This document shows positions 18,698-26,506 of a DNA stretch of 35,462 nt, piece by piece (the first letter of the stretch is position 1; every line of letters starts with the position of its first letter). The notes under the pieces were generated by a model. The model saw nothing but the letters and a program-made list of their open reading frames with translations. It ran no database searches and had not been told where the DNA came from. This DNA is from Cyanobacterium sp. T60_A2020_053. Lineage in GTDB: Bacteria > Cyanobacteriota > Cyanobacteriia > Cyanobacteriales > Cyanobacteriaceae. The DNA lies in the NCBI GenBank assembly GCA_015272165.1, contig JACYMF010000032.1, positions 1 through 35,462 on the forward strand, in the 5' to 3' direction. Made by a program: the position numbers and the translations under genes.

Positions 18698-18925
18698 AGG
18701 GGTTGCTGAAAAAGTATTTTGGTGAAGGGAGGTGTCAGGTGTCGGGTGTCAGGTGTCAGGTGAAATACTTATAAATTAAAGAGTTAAGCCAAATAGTTAT
18801 TTTTCATTCGGATACCAGAAATACAGATTTTTTGGAGAAAGAAGATTATTTTTGGCACGTTTTTAAATTTTATTGTGCTTAAAAACCTTTATTTAAAAAG
18901 GATTTCGATTTATTCAGCAAACCCT
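18698..18925 (+). mobile_element. MITE-like element, 228 bp, with 13-bp terminal inverted repeats
   Basis: Ends are AGGGGTTGCTGAA (18698-18710) and TTCAGCAAACCCT (18913-18925), matching at 12 of 13 positions when inverted. The interior has tandem TGTCAGG heptamers and no open frame. Flanks are ATTAATT on the left and AATCATT on the right, so a short target duplication of TAATT/AATC type is possible but unclear. 18698-18807 is repeated inverted at 16067-16177, and a diverged piece is at about 31537-31618. The ends resemble insertion-sequence termini, so mobilisation in trans by a transposase elsewhere is plausible. The 160 bases before it (18537-18697) hold a GGAACAGGCATCTTGCCTGT intergenic repeat and one heptamer copy, with no gene. 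Confidence 0.65.
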
Positions 18926-18935
18926 AATCATTCAT

Positions 18936-18972
18936 TATCTATTATCAATTATCAATGGTCCATTGTCCATTA
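18936..18972. repeat. ATTATCAATTATCAATGGTCC low-complexity repeat
   Basis: Tandem ATTATCA-like units followed by CCATTGTCCATT, ending at the amidase stop codon. Related stretches occur near 10297 and 27278. Confidence 0.6.
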
Positions 18973-20742
18973 CTTTTGTAACCACAAACTAACAGCATCG
19001 GCAATGGCTTGAGCTAACTTTTCTTGCTCATTCGGGTTAATAATCCATTCAAACTCATCAGGATTAATCATGAAACCTAATTCTAATAATACACTAGGCG
19101 CAGAGTGAGGACGAGTGAGGGCAAGATTATTCCAGAATACACCATAAGAAGGACGATCCAGATTTTCCGTTAAATAGTTATGTAAAAATACCGCCAAATC
19201 GTGCGCTTGGGGATGATACCAAAACATCCCGATACCTTGGGTTTTTTCAGCATCACCATTATCGGGTAAAGCGTTATAGTGAATGGATAAAGCGAGAGTT
19301 GGTTTAGTGTCTCTAATCATAGCAACTCGCTCACCCAGCGCCCTCCCCTCGTCTTTATCACGGGTTAAAATAACCTTAGCGCCCTTCCCCTGTAATTTTT
19401 CAGCAATTAACTTAGACACTACCAGATTAACTTCCTTTTCAGTATAACCATTAGGTCCCACAGCGCCCGATTCCGTGCCACCATGACCAGCATCAAGTAA
19501 AATAGTAGCACCCTGTAAAGAATTAGATGTTAAACGGGGGGGATAATTAAGACTCAAAATTAATTGATTACCCTCATAGCGCACATCATAACCCCACTGC
19601 TGAGAATCTTTGAAGTGAAAAGTATAATCAATGCGTGTGGGTGTCACCTGTTGCCAATCCAAACGGCGAATCAACGGGTTATCATCAAGACGAATGGTAT
19701 CGGTTTGAGCAATGGTATTATGTAACGACAGGATAAATCGATCATCCTCTTGTTTAATGGTAATCGGTACAGGGTTAGTGAGGGGGAAAATCATCTCCAT
19801 ACCCCGATTATTGCCACGATAACCCACACTGCGGATAGTAGCGAGGGGGGGTACAGTGGTAGGCAAAGTTTGCGTCTCATTGGCACGAATCCAGCCACCA
19901 TAATCAAGGCGTAACCATTCCCCTTCTTTCCCCGTCACTTGCGCCTTTGTGCCTTGGGGAAGGGGTGTCAAACGAGAATGATTGGTACTCGCACCGGTGC
20001 GCGCTACCCCTTCTGGTACACTAACAGCGATAACGGGTAATTGTGAGGGATTAAGGGTAGTAATTTTGCCCACTTGATTTTGCACGATGGTTTTGCCTTC
20101 GTAACTCATCGTCATGACGGGATTTTCGTTATTTGTAACGGTGGTGCAACCCTGAAATTTTGCCCAATTTTGAGCATTGATGATATTTGGCTCGTTATTA
20201 GCGGTTAAAATGCCACTATTAGGCGGTAAGGTGACAATGTCTCTCGTTGGGGTCAAATTTAGGGTTTTTTGGCTTAATTCTACCTTCACGGTGGCAGTGG
20301 CAGGGGCGCTGGTGTGAAAACATACCAATTCATTGGGTAATCTTGCCAAGTCCACGTTAGGATAAATTAAATTTGGCGACAATGTCTCTAACTCTTCTGC
20401 TTTTGGTGTGTTGGCAATACGAGTAATTATTTTAGTGATACTTTGATTGTTGGTACGAATAGTGAAGTTATTTTGACCAATTTGTAAAGGGAAACTAGGG
20501 GCAAAAAAGCCTTGTTTTGAGGTGTTGATTTCCTGTCCGTTAATTAATACTTTTGTTCCCGCCGTAGTTGAACCAATGAAAAAAAGGCGAGGGGCGCTGG
20601 TTTGATGGTTGTCGGGGGGGTAAACTATTTTTAAACTCTGATTTTGTGCCACGGCGGAGGGCGCTGGATACCAAAAGTTATGAGTAATTACCCCCAAGAT
20701 TACCAAAAATAATAAACTATTTATAAATAATTTTTTAGACAT
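18970..20742 (-). CDS. N-acetylmuramoyl-L-alanine amidase (Amidase_3, AmiC-like) with SH3-type domain
   Basis: Zinc amidase that cleaves the bond between N-acetylmuramic acid and the peptide stem of peptidoglycan in the periplasm. From the ATG at 20742 (590 residues), a signal peptide is visible (KLFINSLLFLVILGVITHNF, cleavage near AVAQ 31-33), then an Ig-like domain (about 36-105), an SH3-like segment (about 240-290, LPQGTKAQVTGKEGEWLRLDYGG), an AMIN-like beta domain (about 305-400), and the Amidase_3 catalytic domain (about 413-588). Zinc/catalytic residues are H420 (DAGHGG), E435, H488 (SIHYN) and E554 (LLELGF). An upstream in-frame TTG at 20778 would overlap the previous gene and precede the signal peptide, so I reject it. 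The ATG lies one base beyond the upstream stop, implying coupled translation. Confidence 0.94.
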   Translation of the reverse strand: MSKKLFINSLLFLVILGVITHNFWYPAPSAVAQNQSLKIVYPPDNHQTSAPRLFFIGSTTAGTKVLINGQEINTSKQGFFAPSFPLQIGQNNFTIRTNNQSITKIITRIANTPKAEELETLSPNLIYPNVDLARLPNELVCFHTSAPATATVKVELSQKTLNLTPTRDIVTLPPNSGILTANNEPNIINAQNWAKFQGCTTVTNNENPVMTMSYEGKTIVQNQVGKITTLNPSQLPVIAVSVPEGVARTGASTNHSRLTPLPQGTKAQVTGKEGEWLRLDYGGWIRANETQTLPTTVPPLATIRSVGYRGNNRGMEMIFPLTNPVPITIKQEDDRFILSLHNTIAQTDTIRLDDNPLIRRLDWQQVTPTRIDYTFHFKDSQQWGYDVRYEGNQLILSLNYPPRLTSNSLQGATILLDAGHGGTESGAVGPNGYTEKEVNLVVSKLIAEKLQGKGAKVILTRDKDEGRALGERVAMIRDTKPTLALSIHYNALPDNGDAEKTQGIGMFWYHPQAHDLAVFLHNYLTENLDRPSYGVFWNNLALTRPHSAPSVLLELGFMINPDEFEWIINPNEQEKLAQAIADAVSLWLQK

Positions 20743-20743
20743 T

Positions 20744-21211
20744 CTAAAATGAAGTATTTTTGCCTTTAGTATCAACAAATTTAAAAATTTTGATAGCTTC
20801 TGTATCTTTATTTCCTAAGTTTAAATCTGGCAATTTTGGCTCTTGCTTTTCTTCTTTTTTAACTACTGTGTCAGGTTTTTTTTCTATTTTTGTTTGATTT
20901 GCAGAAGTTTTCAAGTCAGGGTTAGGGGTTTTTAATTCAGGGTGAAGGGTTTTTGAATCGGGGTGGAGGGCGCTGGTATCACTGCCAGTAAATAAATCAT
21001 TTAATTCTTTTTTAACTGCTTCTGTCAACTGAGCATTAAAGCCAATTATTTTTTTTAATTCTTGAGCTTTCTGTAAAAAATCTTGTACTTTTTGTTTCGT
21101 TTCAGCTAATTGTTTTTGTTTTTCGATTAACTGCTCTTGTTTTTTTTGTAAGTCTTTAACTTTTTGTGATAAATCCTGATCTATTTTCTCGAAAAAATCG
21201 CCAAACTCCAT
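20744..21211 (-). CDS. Coiled-coil protein of unknown function, coupled to the amidase gene
   Basis: The 155 residues contain a long coiled coil (about 8-70, Lys/Gln/Glu-rich, QKKQEQLIEKQKQLAETKQK), a repetitive linker (about 78-102) with three TLHPELKTPNPDLKT-like near-repeats, and a Lys/Glu-rich tail ending in IFKFVDTKGKNTSF. No signal peptide or membrane helix. A heptamer copy near 20967 encodes SerAla at the start of the linker. Its stop abuts the amidase ATG with one intervening base. In many bacteria amidase activity is controlled by coiled-coil EnvC/NlpD-type activators, but this protein lacks a LytM domain and a signal peptide, so such a role is not supported. I do not recognise the family. 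Confidence 0.7.
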   Translation of the reverse strand: MEFGDFFEKIDQDLSQKVKDLQKKQEQLIEKQKQLAETKQKVQDFLQKAQELKKIIGFNAQLTEAVKKELNDLFTGSDTSALHPDSKTLHPELKTPNPDLKTSANQTKIEKKPDTVVKKEEKQEPKLPDLNLGNKDTEAIKIFKFVDTKGKNTSF

Positions 21212-21277
21212 CGGTAGTACCCCGTAAGCATAAATTATGCCTAATTATATATTAAATAGCCAAAAAATCAATAAGTC

Positions 21278-21312
21278 AAAAGGGCAAAGTACAAAGGGCA
21301 AGGGGCAAAGGT
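21278..21312. repeat. GGGCAAA-type short repeats
   Basis: AAAGGGCAAAGTACAAAGGG followed by CAAGGGGCAAAGG. Very similar stretches are at 26449-26482 and 35336-35350, all in intergenic gaps. Confidence 0.65.
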
Positions 21313-21466
21313 AAATTTAATAATAGTCTTAAATTTACTTGATGTCTGATTCGGTAAACCACATCTTGATGAACAGTCAACATTTGTGACATGATCTCAA
21401 TTAATTAAACCACAGGCTACAAAGTGGTATTCAATCAATTATATATAATTAAAATTAGAACTGTCT

Positions 21467-23404
21467 ATGAGTAATGTCTTAGAAAAAGGGAATATTTCCA
21501 TTCATACCGAGAATATTTTTCCCATTATCAAAAAATCGCTCTATACTGATCATGAAATTTTCCTAAGGGAATTAATCTCTAACTCTGTAGATGCTATATC
21601 TAAAGCAAAAATGGCATCTCTAGCTGGCGAAATTACAGGTGATTTACCCACCCCCCTCATCACCCTAGAAATCGACAAAGAGAAAAAAACCCTCTCTATC
21701 TCCGATAACGGTATTGGTATGACAGTGGAAGAAGTGAAAAAATATATCAACCAAGTAGCTTTTTCCAGCGCCGAAGACTTTATTACCAGATACGGCAAAA
21801 GCCCTAATGATTTAATCGGGCATTTTGGTTTAGGTTTTTATTCTGCTTTTATGGTAGCTAAACAAGTGGAAATCGACACCTTATCATATCGGGAGGGCGC
21901 TACTGCTGTCCATTGGAGTTGTGATGGTTCACCAGAATTTGAATTATCCGAATCAGCGCGCACCACCCCCGGCACTACTATCACTCTTACTATTCTGGAT
22001 GATGAAACGGAGTATTTAGAAGAAAGTCGCATCAAAAATTTAGTTAAAAAATACTCTGATTTTGTACCCGTTGCCATCGAAATGAAAGGGGAAGCGGTTA
22101 ACCGCCAAAAAGCGTTATGGAAAGAATCTCCCCAAAATTTAACCGATGAAGATTATTTGGAATTTTATCGCTATCTTTACCCTTTCCAAGAAGACCCGTT
22201 ATTATGGGTACATCTCAATACTGATTATCCTTTCTTACTCAACGGTATTTTATATTTTCCCAAATTAAAACCCGATGTTGATGTATCCAAAGGGCAAATT
22301 AAGTTATTCTGTAATCAGGTATTTGTGAGCGATCATTGTGAAGAAATTATCCCTGAGTTTTTGATGCCATTAAGAGGGGTAATTGATAGCCCTGATATTC
22401 CTTTGAATGTATCCCGTAGCGCCCTCACTAATCATCGCACCGTGAGGAGAATTGCTGATTTTATTAGTAAAAAAATTGGCGACCGTCTCAAATCTTTATA
22501 CAATGAAAACAAAGGAGAATATATCCGTTGTTGGGAAGATGTGGGAACATTTGTGAAATACGGCTCACTACGAGATGAGAAATTCAAGAAACAAGTAGAG
22601 GATTTGATTCTTTATCGTACCACTTACCAAGTAGAACAGCCCAAAGTAGAAGTAGAAACAGGGGATGATGCTTGGGCAGATGCTGGTAATAATCAGCCTT
22701 TCACTACTTTAAACGAATATTTAGAGCGCAACAAAGAAAAACACGAGAAGCGCGTATTCTATTGCACCAATCCCCAAACCCAAAGCACCTACGTTGATTT
22801 GTACAAAAATCAGGGTATTGAGGTGTTATTTATGGATTCTTTCATCGATACCAATTACTTTATTCCGTTTTTGGAGAGAGAATATGACGAGGTGAAATTT
22901 TCCCGTGTGGATGCGGAATTAGATGATAGTTTGGTGGCGGAAGATAAAGGCAATGACATTGTTAACCCTGCCACTAATAAAACTCGCGCCGAAGAAATCA
23001 AGGAAATGTTTGAGAAGGCAATCAACAAGCCCAAAATTAATGTGAAAACTCAGGCATTGAAAGCGGATGCGAAGGATACACCCCCAGCTATGGTATTGTT
23101 ACCAGAGGCAATGCGCCGTTTTCAAGAAATGACTGCCATGATGCAACAAAAAGAGGTACAATTCCCCGAAGAGCATCAATTAATCATTAATACGGCGCAC
23201 CCCCTCATCGAAAATATCTATAATTTGGCGAAGGGCGCTGTTATTCAAGCTGGTGGCGAGTCTCCCACTACGGAAATGGTTAACCTAATGTGTCAACATG
23301 TTTATGATTTAGCTTTAATGGCGCAGCGCGCTTTTGATGCGGAAGGAATGACGGCGTTTGTGGAGCGTTCAAATAATGTCTTAACTAAGTTGACAAAACG
23401 TTAA
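21467..23404 (+). CDS. htpG: Chaperone protein HtpG (Hsp90)
   Basis: The 645-residue bacterial Hsp90: an ATP-driven dimeric chaperone in the cytosol. The GHKL ATPase pocket is complete, with ELISNSVDA at 35-43 (E35, N39), ISDNGIGM around 78-85 and GHFGLGFYSAFMVA around 118-131. The middle domain carries KGQIKLFCNQVFVSDHCEE and the NVSRSALTN segment with the catalytic-loop Arg. The C-terminal dimerisation domain is present, with no MEEVD tail, as expected in bacteria. In cyanobacteria HtpG also supports phycobilisome and tetrapyrrole-enzyme stability. A TATAAT lies at 21444-21449, only 18 bases before the ATG, so its role as a -10 box is uncertain. Strong palindromic terminator downstream. Confidence 0.96.
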   Translation: MSNVLEKGNISIHTENIFPIIKKSLYTDHEIFLRELISNSVDAISKAKMASLAGEITGDLPTPLITLEIDKEKKTLSISDNGIGMTVEEVKKYINQVAFSSAEDFITRYGKSPNDLIGHFGLGFYSAFMVAKQVEIDTLSYREGATAVHWSCDGSPEFELSESARTTPGTTITLTILDDETEYLEESRIKNLVKKYSDFVPVAIEMKGEAVNRQKALWKESPQNLTDEDYLEFYRYLYPFQEDPLLWVHLNTDYPFLLNGILYFPKLKPDVDVSKGQIKLFCNQVFVSDHCEEIIPEFLMPLRGVIDSPDIPLNVSRSALTNHRTVRRIADFISKKIGDRLKSLYNENKGEYIRCWEDVGTFVKYGSLRDEKFKKQVEDLILYRTTYQVEQPKVEVETGDDAWADAGNNQPFTTLNEYLERNKEKHEKRVFYCTNPQTQSTYVDLYKNQGIEVLFMDSFIDTNYFIPFLEREYDEVKFSRVDAELDDSLVAEDKGNDIVNPATNKTRAEEIKEMFEKAINKPKINVKTQALKADAKDTPPAMVLLPEAMRRFQEMTAMMQQKEVQFPEEHQLIINTAHPLIENIYNLAKGAVIQAGGESPTTEMVNLMCQHVYDLALMAQRAFDAEGMTAFVERSNNVLTKLTKR

Positions 23405-23416
23405 TTTTATGCTAGT

Positions 23417-23440
23417 AACAAGGGGTTTAAACCCCTTGTT
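23417..23440. terminator. Perfect 24-bp palindrome after htpG (probable terminator)
   Basis: AACAAGGGGTTT and its exact complement without a spacer, 13 bases past the htpG stop; folding would leave a 4-base TTAA-type loop. No T-run follows directly, although GGTTTTTG comes 6 bases later. A near copy is at 10858-10880, so it is also a dispersed repeat. Confidence 0.6.
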
Positions 23441-23661
23441 ATGCAAGGTTTTTGCATTCTCAAAATGTCAGTTTCTCAAACTAGCGAATAGTCCGAAATT
23501 CGGAGGTTTTTAACTAAAAACTAATCAATTATTAGAAAATATTACTCCCCTCTCCTATGCAGGGCGTTTTCATTCTCAAAAATGTTAGTTTCTCAAACTA
23601 GCCAATAATCTGAAATTCAGAGGTTTTTAACTACTAATAAATCAATTAATAGTAAAAAATC
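23441..23661. repeat. Two tandem direct copies of a ~105-bp non-coding unit
   Basis: Copy 1 begins at ATGCAAGG (23441), copy 2 at ATGCAGGG (23557), a period of about 116. Shared blocks include CATTCTCAAAA, TGT(C/T)AGTTTCTCAAACTAGC, a short inverted repeat and AGAGG/GGAGG-TTTTTAACTA. The inverted repeat reads TCCGA-AAT-TCGGA in copy 1 and TCTGA-AAT-TCAGA in copy 2, with both arms changed together. No frame is open through both copies. Confidence 0.75.
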
Positions 23662-23670
23662 CTCCTGTCT

Positions 23671-23818
23671 CCCTGAATCTCCCCCCTTTTTAAGGGGGGT
23701 TGGGGGGGATCATCCTTATATTGTCTTCTTGTCAAAAACAAATCAATTTTGATCCTGACTTTGAAAACACCCTGCTATGGGAGAAGGGTTGGGGGTGAGG
23801 GCAAAGCGTTTTGATACC
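23671..23818. repeat. G/C-run hairpin repeats between htpG and hicB
   Basis: Two unrelated repeats: a hairpin of six C and six G around TTTTTAA at 23681-23699 followed by a second G run, and at about 23774-23818 the CTATGGGAGAAGGGTTGGGG element followed by GTGAGGGCAAAGCG and TTTTGATACC. The second is an inverted near-copy of 33213-33270. Confidence 0.7.
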
Positions 23819-23855
23819 AATTTTGCCCCAAAAATCATACAATTTTTTCGCGCTG

Positions 23856-24065
23856 TTAAACCGTGACTAATTCAGGTTTCGGTAAAGGCTTATTCTTTTC
23901 TTGATAGTCTTCAATTAACAACTCTAAAACTTCTTGACCATTTTTCAAGGCTTCTTCGTATGTATTGCCATGGGTATGAGCATAAGGACCAAATTCAGGT
24001 AAGCTAACAATGTATTTTTGATCATCGTCAAACCATTGAATAAGAATACTATATTTATGATTCAT
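23856..24065 (-). CDS. hicB: HicB-family antitoxin
   Basis: A 69-residue HicB-like protein with the partial RNase-H-like fold: KYSILIQWFDDDQKYIVSLPEF, then the conserved turn before HGNTYEEALKNGQEVLELLIED. HicB proteins neutralise HicA mRNA interferases. I take the ATG at 24065: AAGGAG sits 7 bases upstream, overlapping the end of the hicA frame, while the upstream in-frame start at 24083 lies inside hicA. No C-terminal DNA-binding domain is visible, as in short HicB proteins. Its hicA partner is interrupted by a stop codon, so this may be an orphan antitoxin. Confidence 0.85.
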   Translation of the reverse strand: MNHKYSILIQWFDDDQKYIVSLPEFGPYAHTHGNTYEEALKNGQEVLELLIEDYQEKNKPLPKPELVTV

Positions 24066-24069
24066 TAAT

Positions 24070-24276
24070 TTACTCCTTGACATTTTCTAAATCTTGAAGG
24101 GCATTTTTAACATCTTTTTCTTGATAACGACTAGCATTAGCACCATCTTTACCCGAAAGAGTTAAACTATTTTCTAAAAGAGGATGACTCTACACAGTAT
24201 GACTTCCTTTACCTGAACGATAAGTAAATCCTGCCTTCAGTAACATTGATTTAAGTTCCCTAATTTTTTTAGACAC
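24070..24276 (-). pseudogene. hicA: hicA toxin gene interrupted by an in-frame TAG
   Basis: From GTG at 24276 the minus strand reads SKKIRELKSMLLKAGF, then the HicA core GKGSHTV with the catalytic His at codon 26, then TAG at codon 29 (plus 24190-24192), then SHPLLENSLTLSGKDGANAS and a normal C-terminal helix (YQEKDVKNALQDLENV) to TAA at 24070-24072. HicA proteins usually have an aromatic residue at the stop position, so a Trp TGG changed to TAG is the simplest history. All other segments are intact, so the lesion is young. The GTG start may also be a changed ATG. No toxin would be made, while hicB keeps a good ribosome site at the 3' end of this frame. Confidence 0.85.
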
Positions 24277-24356
24277 TTGTAGAAATATCTCTATTTTCTT
24301 TTCCCATTTTACTTTATCAGGAAATACATTAACAGATACACAGTATGATAAATCTT

Positions 24357-24386
24357 TGTTGGGTTACGCTTTGCCCTAACCTACAG
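24357..24386. repeat. Intergenic repeat GTTGGGTTACGCTTTGCCC
   Basis: GTTGGGTTACGCTTTGCCC followed by TAACCTAC, a sequence commonly found dispersed between genes in cyanobacteria (recognised from general knowledge, single copy here). It lies immediately before the metK promoter region. Confidence 0.5.
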
Positions 24387-24395
24387 ACTTTATAT

Positions 24396-24423
24396 TTTAC
24401 AAATGATTGAGGATTGCTATATT
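24396..24423 (+). promoter_or_regulatory. Possible metK promoter
   Basis: TTTACA (24396-24401), 16 bases, TATATT (24418-24423), then ATATAGAG. The boxes are near consensus and 36 bases before the metK start. In this AT-rich DNA such matches are frequent, so this is a weak call. Confidence 0.35.
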
Positions 24424-24459
24424 ATATAGAGTTAAACGAAAAAAATCGAGGGAAGAAAG

Positions 24460-25710
24460 TTGAGTCGTAATTATTTATTTACCTCCGAGTCAGTAACCGA
24501 GGGACATCCAGATAAAATATGTGATCAAATTTCCGATACTATCTTAGACGCTTTACTCACTCAAGATGAATACAGCAGAGTAGCGGCGGAAGTTGTTGTC
24601 AATACGGGGTTAGTGCTGATTACGGGGGAAATTTCCTCTAGGGCGCAAGTAAATTATATTGACTTAGCTAGGAAAAAAATTGCTGACATTGGCTATACTG
24701 ATGCAAATAATGGCTTTTCTGCTAATAGTTGTGCGGTTTTGGTGGCATTGGATCAACAGTCTGCAGATATTGCCCAAGGGGTAAATCAGGCGCAAGAACA
24801 ACGAGAAGATTTGAGCGATGATGAGTTAGATAAAATCGGCGCGGGAGATCAAGGCTTAATGTTTGGTTTCGCCTGTAATGAAACCCCCGAATTAATGCCT
24901 TTACCCATCAGTTTAGCCCATCGGATGTCGCGCCGTTTGGCAATGGTGCGTAAATCTGGACAACTTCCCTATTTAGGTCCAGATGGTAAAACTCAGGTAA
25001 CTGTTGCCTATGAAAATGATCAGCCTGTGGGTATCGACACGGTTTTAATTTCGACTCAACATCAGGAAGTGGTTAATGGTATTACTGATAATACCAAAAT
25101 TCAAGCACTTTTGAAAGAAGTAATTTGGGAAAATGTGGTAATTCCTGTTTTTGATGATTTAGACATTAAACCAGATGAAAATACCCGTTTTTTAATTAAT
25201 CCTACGGGAAAATTTGTCATTGGTGGTCCCCAAGGGGATTCGGGCTTAACTGGTCGTAAAATTATTATTGATACCTACGGCGGTTATTCTCGTCATGGGG
25301 GGGGCGCTTTTTCGGGAAAAGACCCCACAAAAGTAGATCGTAGTGCTTCTTATGCTTGTCGTTATGTGGCTAAAAATATTGTGGCGGCAGGTTTGGCTTC
25401 TAAGTGTGAGGTGCAGGTAAGTTATGCTATTGGCGTAGCGCACCCCGTCAGTATTTTTATTGAAACTTTTGGGACTTCTACCGTACCTGAAGAAAAATTG
25501 TTACCTTTAGTTAAAGCGCACTTCGACTTGCGCCCGGCTGGTATCATTCAAATGTTTGATTTACGCTCTCTGCCGGCTCGGAATAATGGTCGTTTTTATC
25601 AGGATGTGGCGGCCTACGGTCATTTTGGTAGAACTGATCTTGATTTACCTTGGGAAAAAACGGATAAAGCCCTATTACTTAAAGAGGAGTTGAGGGCGCT
25701 GGTGGTTTAA
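24460..25710 (+). CDS. metK: S-adenosylmethionine synthetase
   Basis: Makes S-adenosylmethionine from methionine and ATP. The sequence starts (M)[18 protein letters not shown] with the catalytic HPDK motif at 15-18, carries [12 protein letters not shown] around 127-138 and the [18 protein letters not shown]-loop-like signature around 282-298, with [13 protein letters not shown] after it. The start is TTG at 24460: GAGGGAAG lies 5-12 bases upstream, and the first residues match the family N-terminus exactly, so no ATG is available or needed. Its 416 residues are the usual length. SAM made here would also serve the CobA methyltransferase in this window, but nothing indicates co-regulation. A heptamer palindrome follows the stop. 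Confidence 0.96.
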   Translation: MSRNYLFTSESVTEGHPDKICDQISDTILDALLTQDEYSRVAAEVVVNTGLVLITGEISSRAQVNYIDLARKKIADIGYTDANNGFSANSCAVLVALDQQSADIAQGVNQAQEQREDLSDDELDKIGAGDQGLMFGFACNETPELMPLPISLAHRMSRRLAMVRKSGQLPYLGPDGKTQVTVAYENDQPVGIDTVLISTQHQEVVNGITDNTKIQALLKEVIWENVVIPVFDDLDIKPDENTRFLINPTGKFVIGGPQGDSGLTGRKIIIDTYGGYSRHGGGAFSGKDPTKVDRSASYACRYVAKNIVAAGLASKCEVQVSYAIGVAHPVSIFIETFGTSTVPEEKLLPLVKAHFDLRPAGIIQMFDLRSLPARNNGRFYQDVAAYGHFGRTDLDLPWEKTDKALLLKEELRALVV

Positions 25711-25725
25711 TTTTAGAAAATTTGA

Positions 25726-25749
25726 GCGGTGGAGGGCGCCCTTCACCGC
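25726..25749. repeat. 24-bp palindromic form of the heptamer element after metK
   Basis: GCGGTGGAGGGC followed by GCCCTTCACCGC: inverted repeat centred on GGCGCC with one mismatched position pair. It begins 16 bases past the metK stop and would form a strong GC-rich hairpin in the transcript. No T-run follows. Same element as 3738-3757. Confidence 0.7.
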
Positions 25750-25796
25750 AGACAAGATTTATAATGGAAAGGAGAAATGGAGAGTAAATAAAGACT

Positions 25797-26444
25797 ATGA
25801 CCACCACAGCCGATGACGTTTGGAAAATACTGGCAGAATTAGCCATTGAGCAAAAAGAAACAAAAAGACTTTTTCAAGAAACAGATCGTATTCTTAAAGA
25901 GCAATCACAAGAGACAGATCGACGTTTTCAAGAGACGGCTCAAAGTTTTCAAGAAACAGAGCGTATTCTTAAAGAAAAATCACAAGAGATGGATCGACGT
26001 TTTCGAGAAACAGATCGCCAAATCGGTAAACTCAGTAATCCCTTAGGGGAATTTGTGGAATATCAAGTGCGCCCTTCGGCGGTAAAACTATTTCGTCAAC
26101 GGAATATTAATGTTCATGAATTGCATCCGGGAGTAACCGTTAAACGTGATAACGGTGGTTTAGAAATTGATTTATTAGTAGTTAATGATACTGAAGTCGT
26201 TTTAGTGGAAGTCAAAAGTAAATTAAATCAAAGAGATATAGATGAACATTTAGAGCGTTTAAATAAGTTTAAAAGATTGATGCCTCGTTATCAAGAAATG
26301 AGAGCTTATGGGGCGGTGGGCGCTATGATTGTAACCGATGAAGTGGCTAATTATGCCTACCAAAAAGGTTTATTTGTGTTAGCTCAAAATGGTGATAATG
26401 TCATCATCACCAATGATGAACAATTTAAACCTAAAACTTGGTAA
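25797..26444 (+). CDS. DUF3782-like coiled-coil protein with PD-(D/E)XK nuclease-type core
   Basis: The 215 residues have two parts. Residues about 15-78 form a coiled coil with repeated QETDR(R/I)(F/L) heptads; residues about 83-215 have the PD-(D/E)XK pattern, with D125 in GGLEIDLLVVN and E138-V-K140 in VVLVEVKSK, separated by 12 residues as in the nuclease family, plus an upstream Glu (E86). The fold is typical of cyanobacterial DUF3782/DUF4351-type proteins, often in multiple copies per genome and not shown to be restriction enzymes. No methyltransferase is adjacent. Nuclease activity is inference; DNA or RNA substrate unknown. ATG at 25797 follows AAAGGAG at about 25768 too distantly to be decisive. 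Confidence 0.72.
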   Translation: MTTTADDVWKILAELAIEQKETKRLFQETDRILKEQSQETDRRFQETAQSFQETERILKEKSQEMDRRFRETDRQIGKLSNPLGEFVEYQVRPSAVKLFRQRNINVHELHPGVTVKRDNGGLEIDLLVVNDTEVVLVEVKSKLNQRDIDEHLERLNKFKRLMPRYQEMRAYGAVGAMIVTDEVANYAYQKGLFVLAQNGDNVIITNDEQFKPKTW

Positions 26445-26448
26445 GTAA

Positions 26449-26482
26449 AAAGGGCAAAGTTGAAAGGGCAAGGGGCAAAGGT
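26449..26482. repeat. GGGCAAA-type short repeats
   Basis: AAAGGGCAAAGTTGAAAGGG followed by CAAGGGGCAAAGG, nearly the same as 21278-21312. It fills the gap between convergent genes. Confidence 0.65.
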
Positions 26483-26506
26483 TCAAAAAGGGAAAAGTCC
26501 GAAATC

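Noticed and set aside
18970-20778. Upstream start (TTG at 20778) for the amidase
   Set aside because: It overlaps the preceding gene and adds 12 residues before a clear signal peptide; ATG at 20742 fits better.
17871-24192. Amber (TAG) recoding as an explanation for both interrupted genes
   Set aside because: TAG is the ordinary stop of pilM, folK and the YrdC-like gene in this window, so general readthrough is unlikely; point mutation is simpler.
24338-24350. Second hicA fragment, because TACACAGTATGA recurs here and in hicA at 24191
   Set aside because: Only 12 bases are shared, and the surrounding frames show no further HicA similarity.
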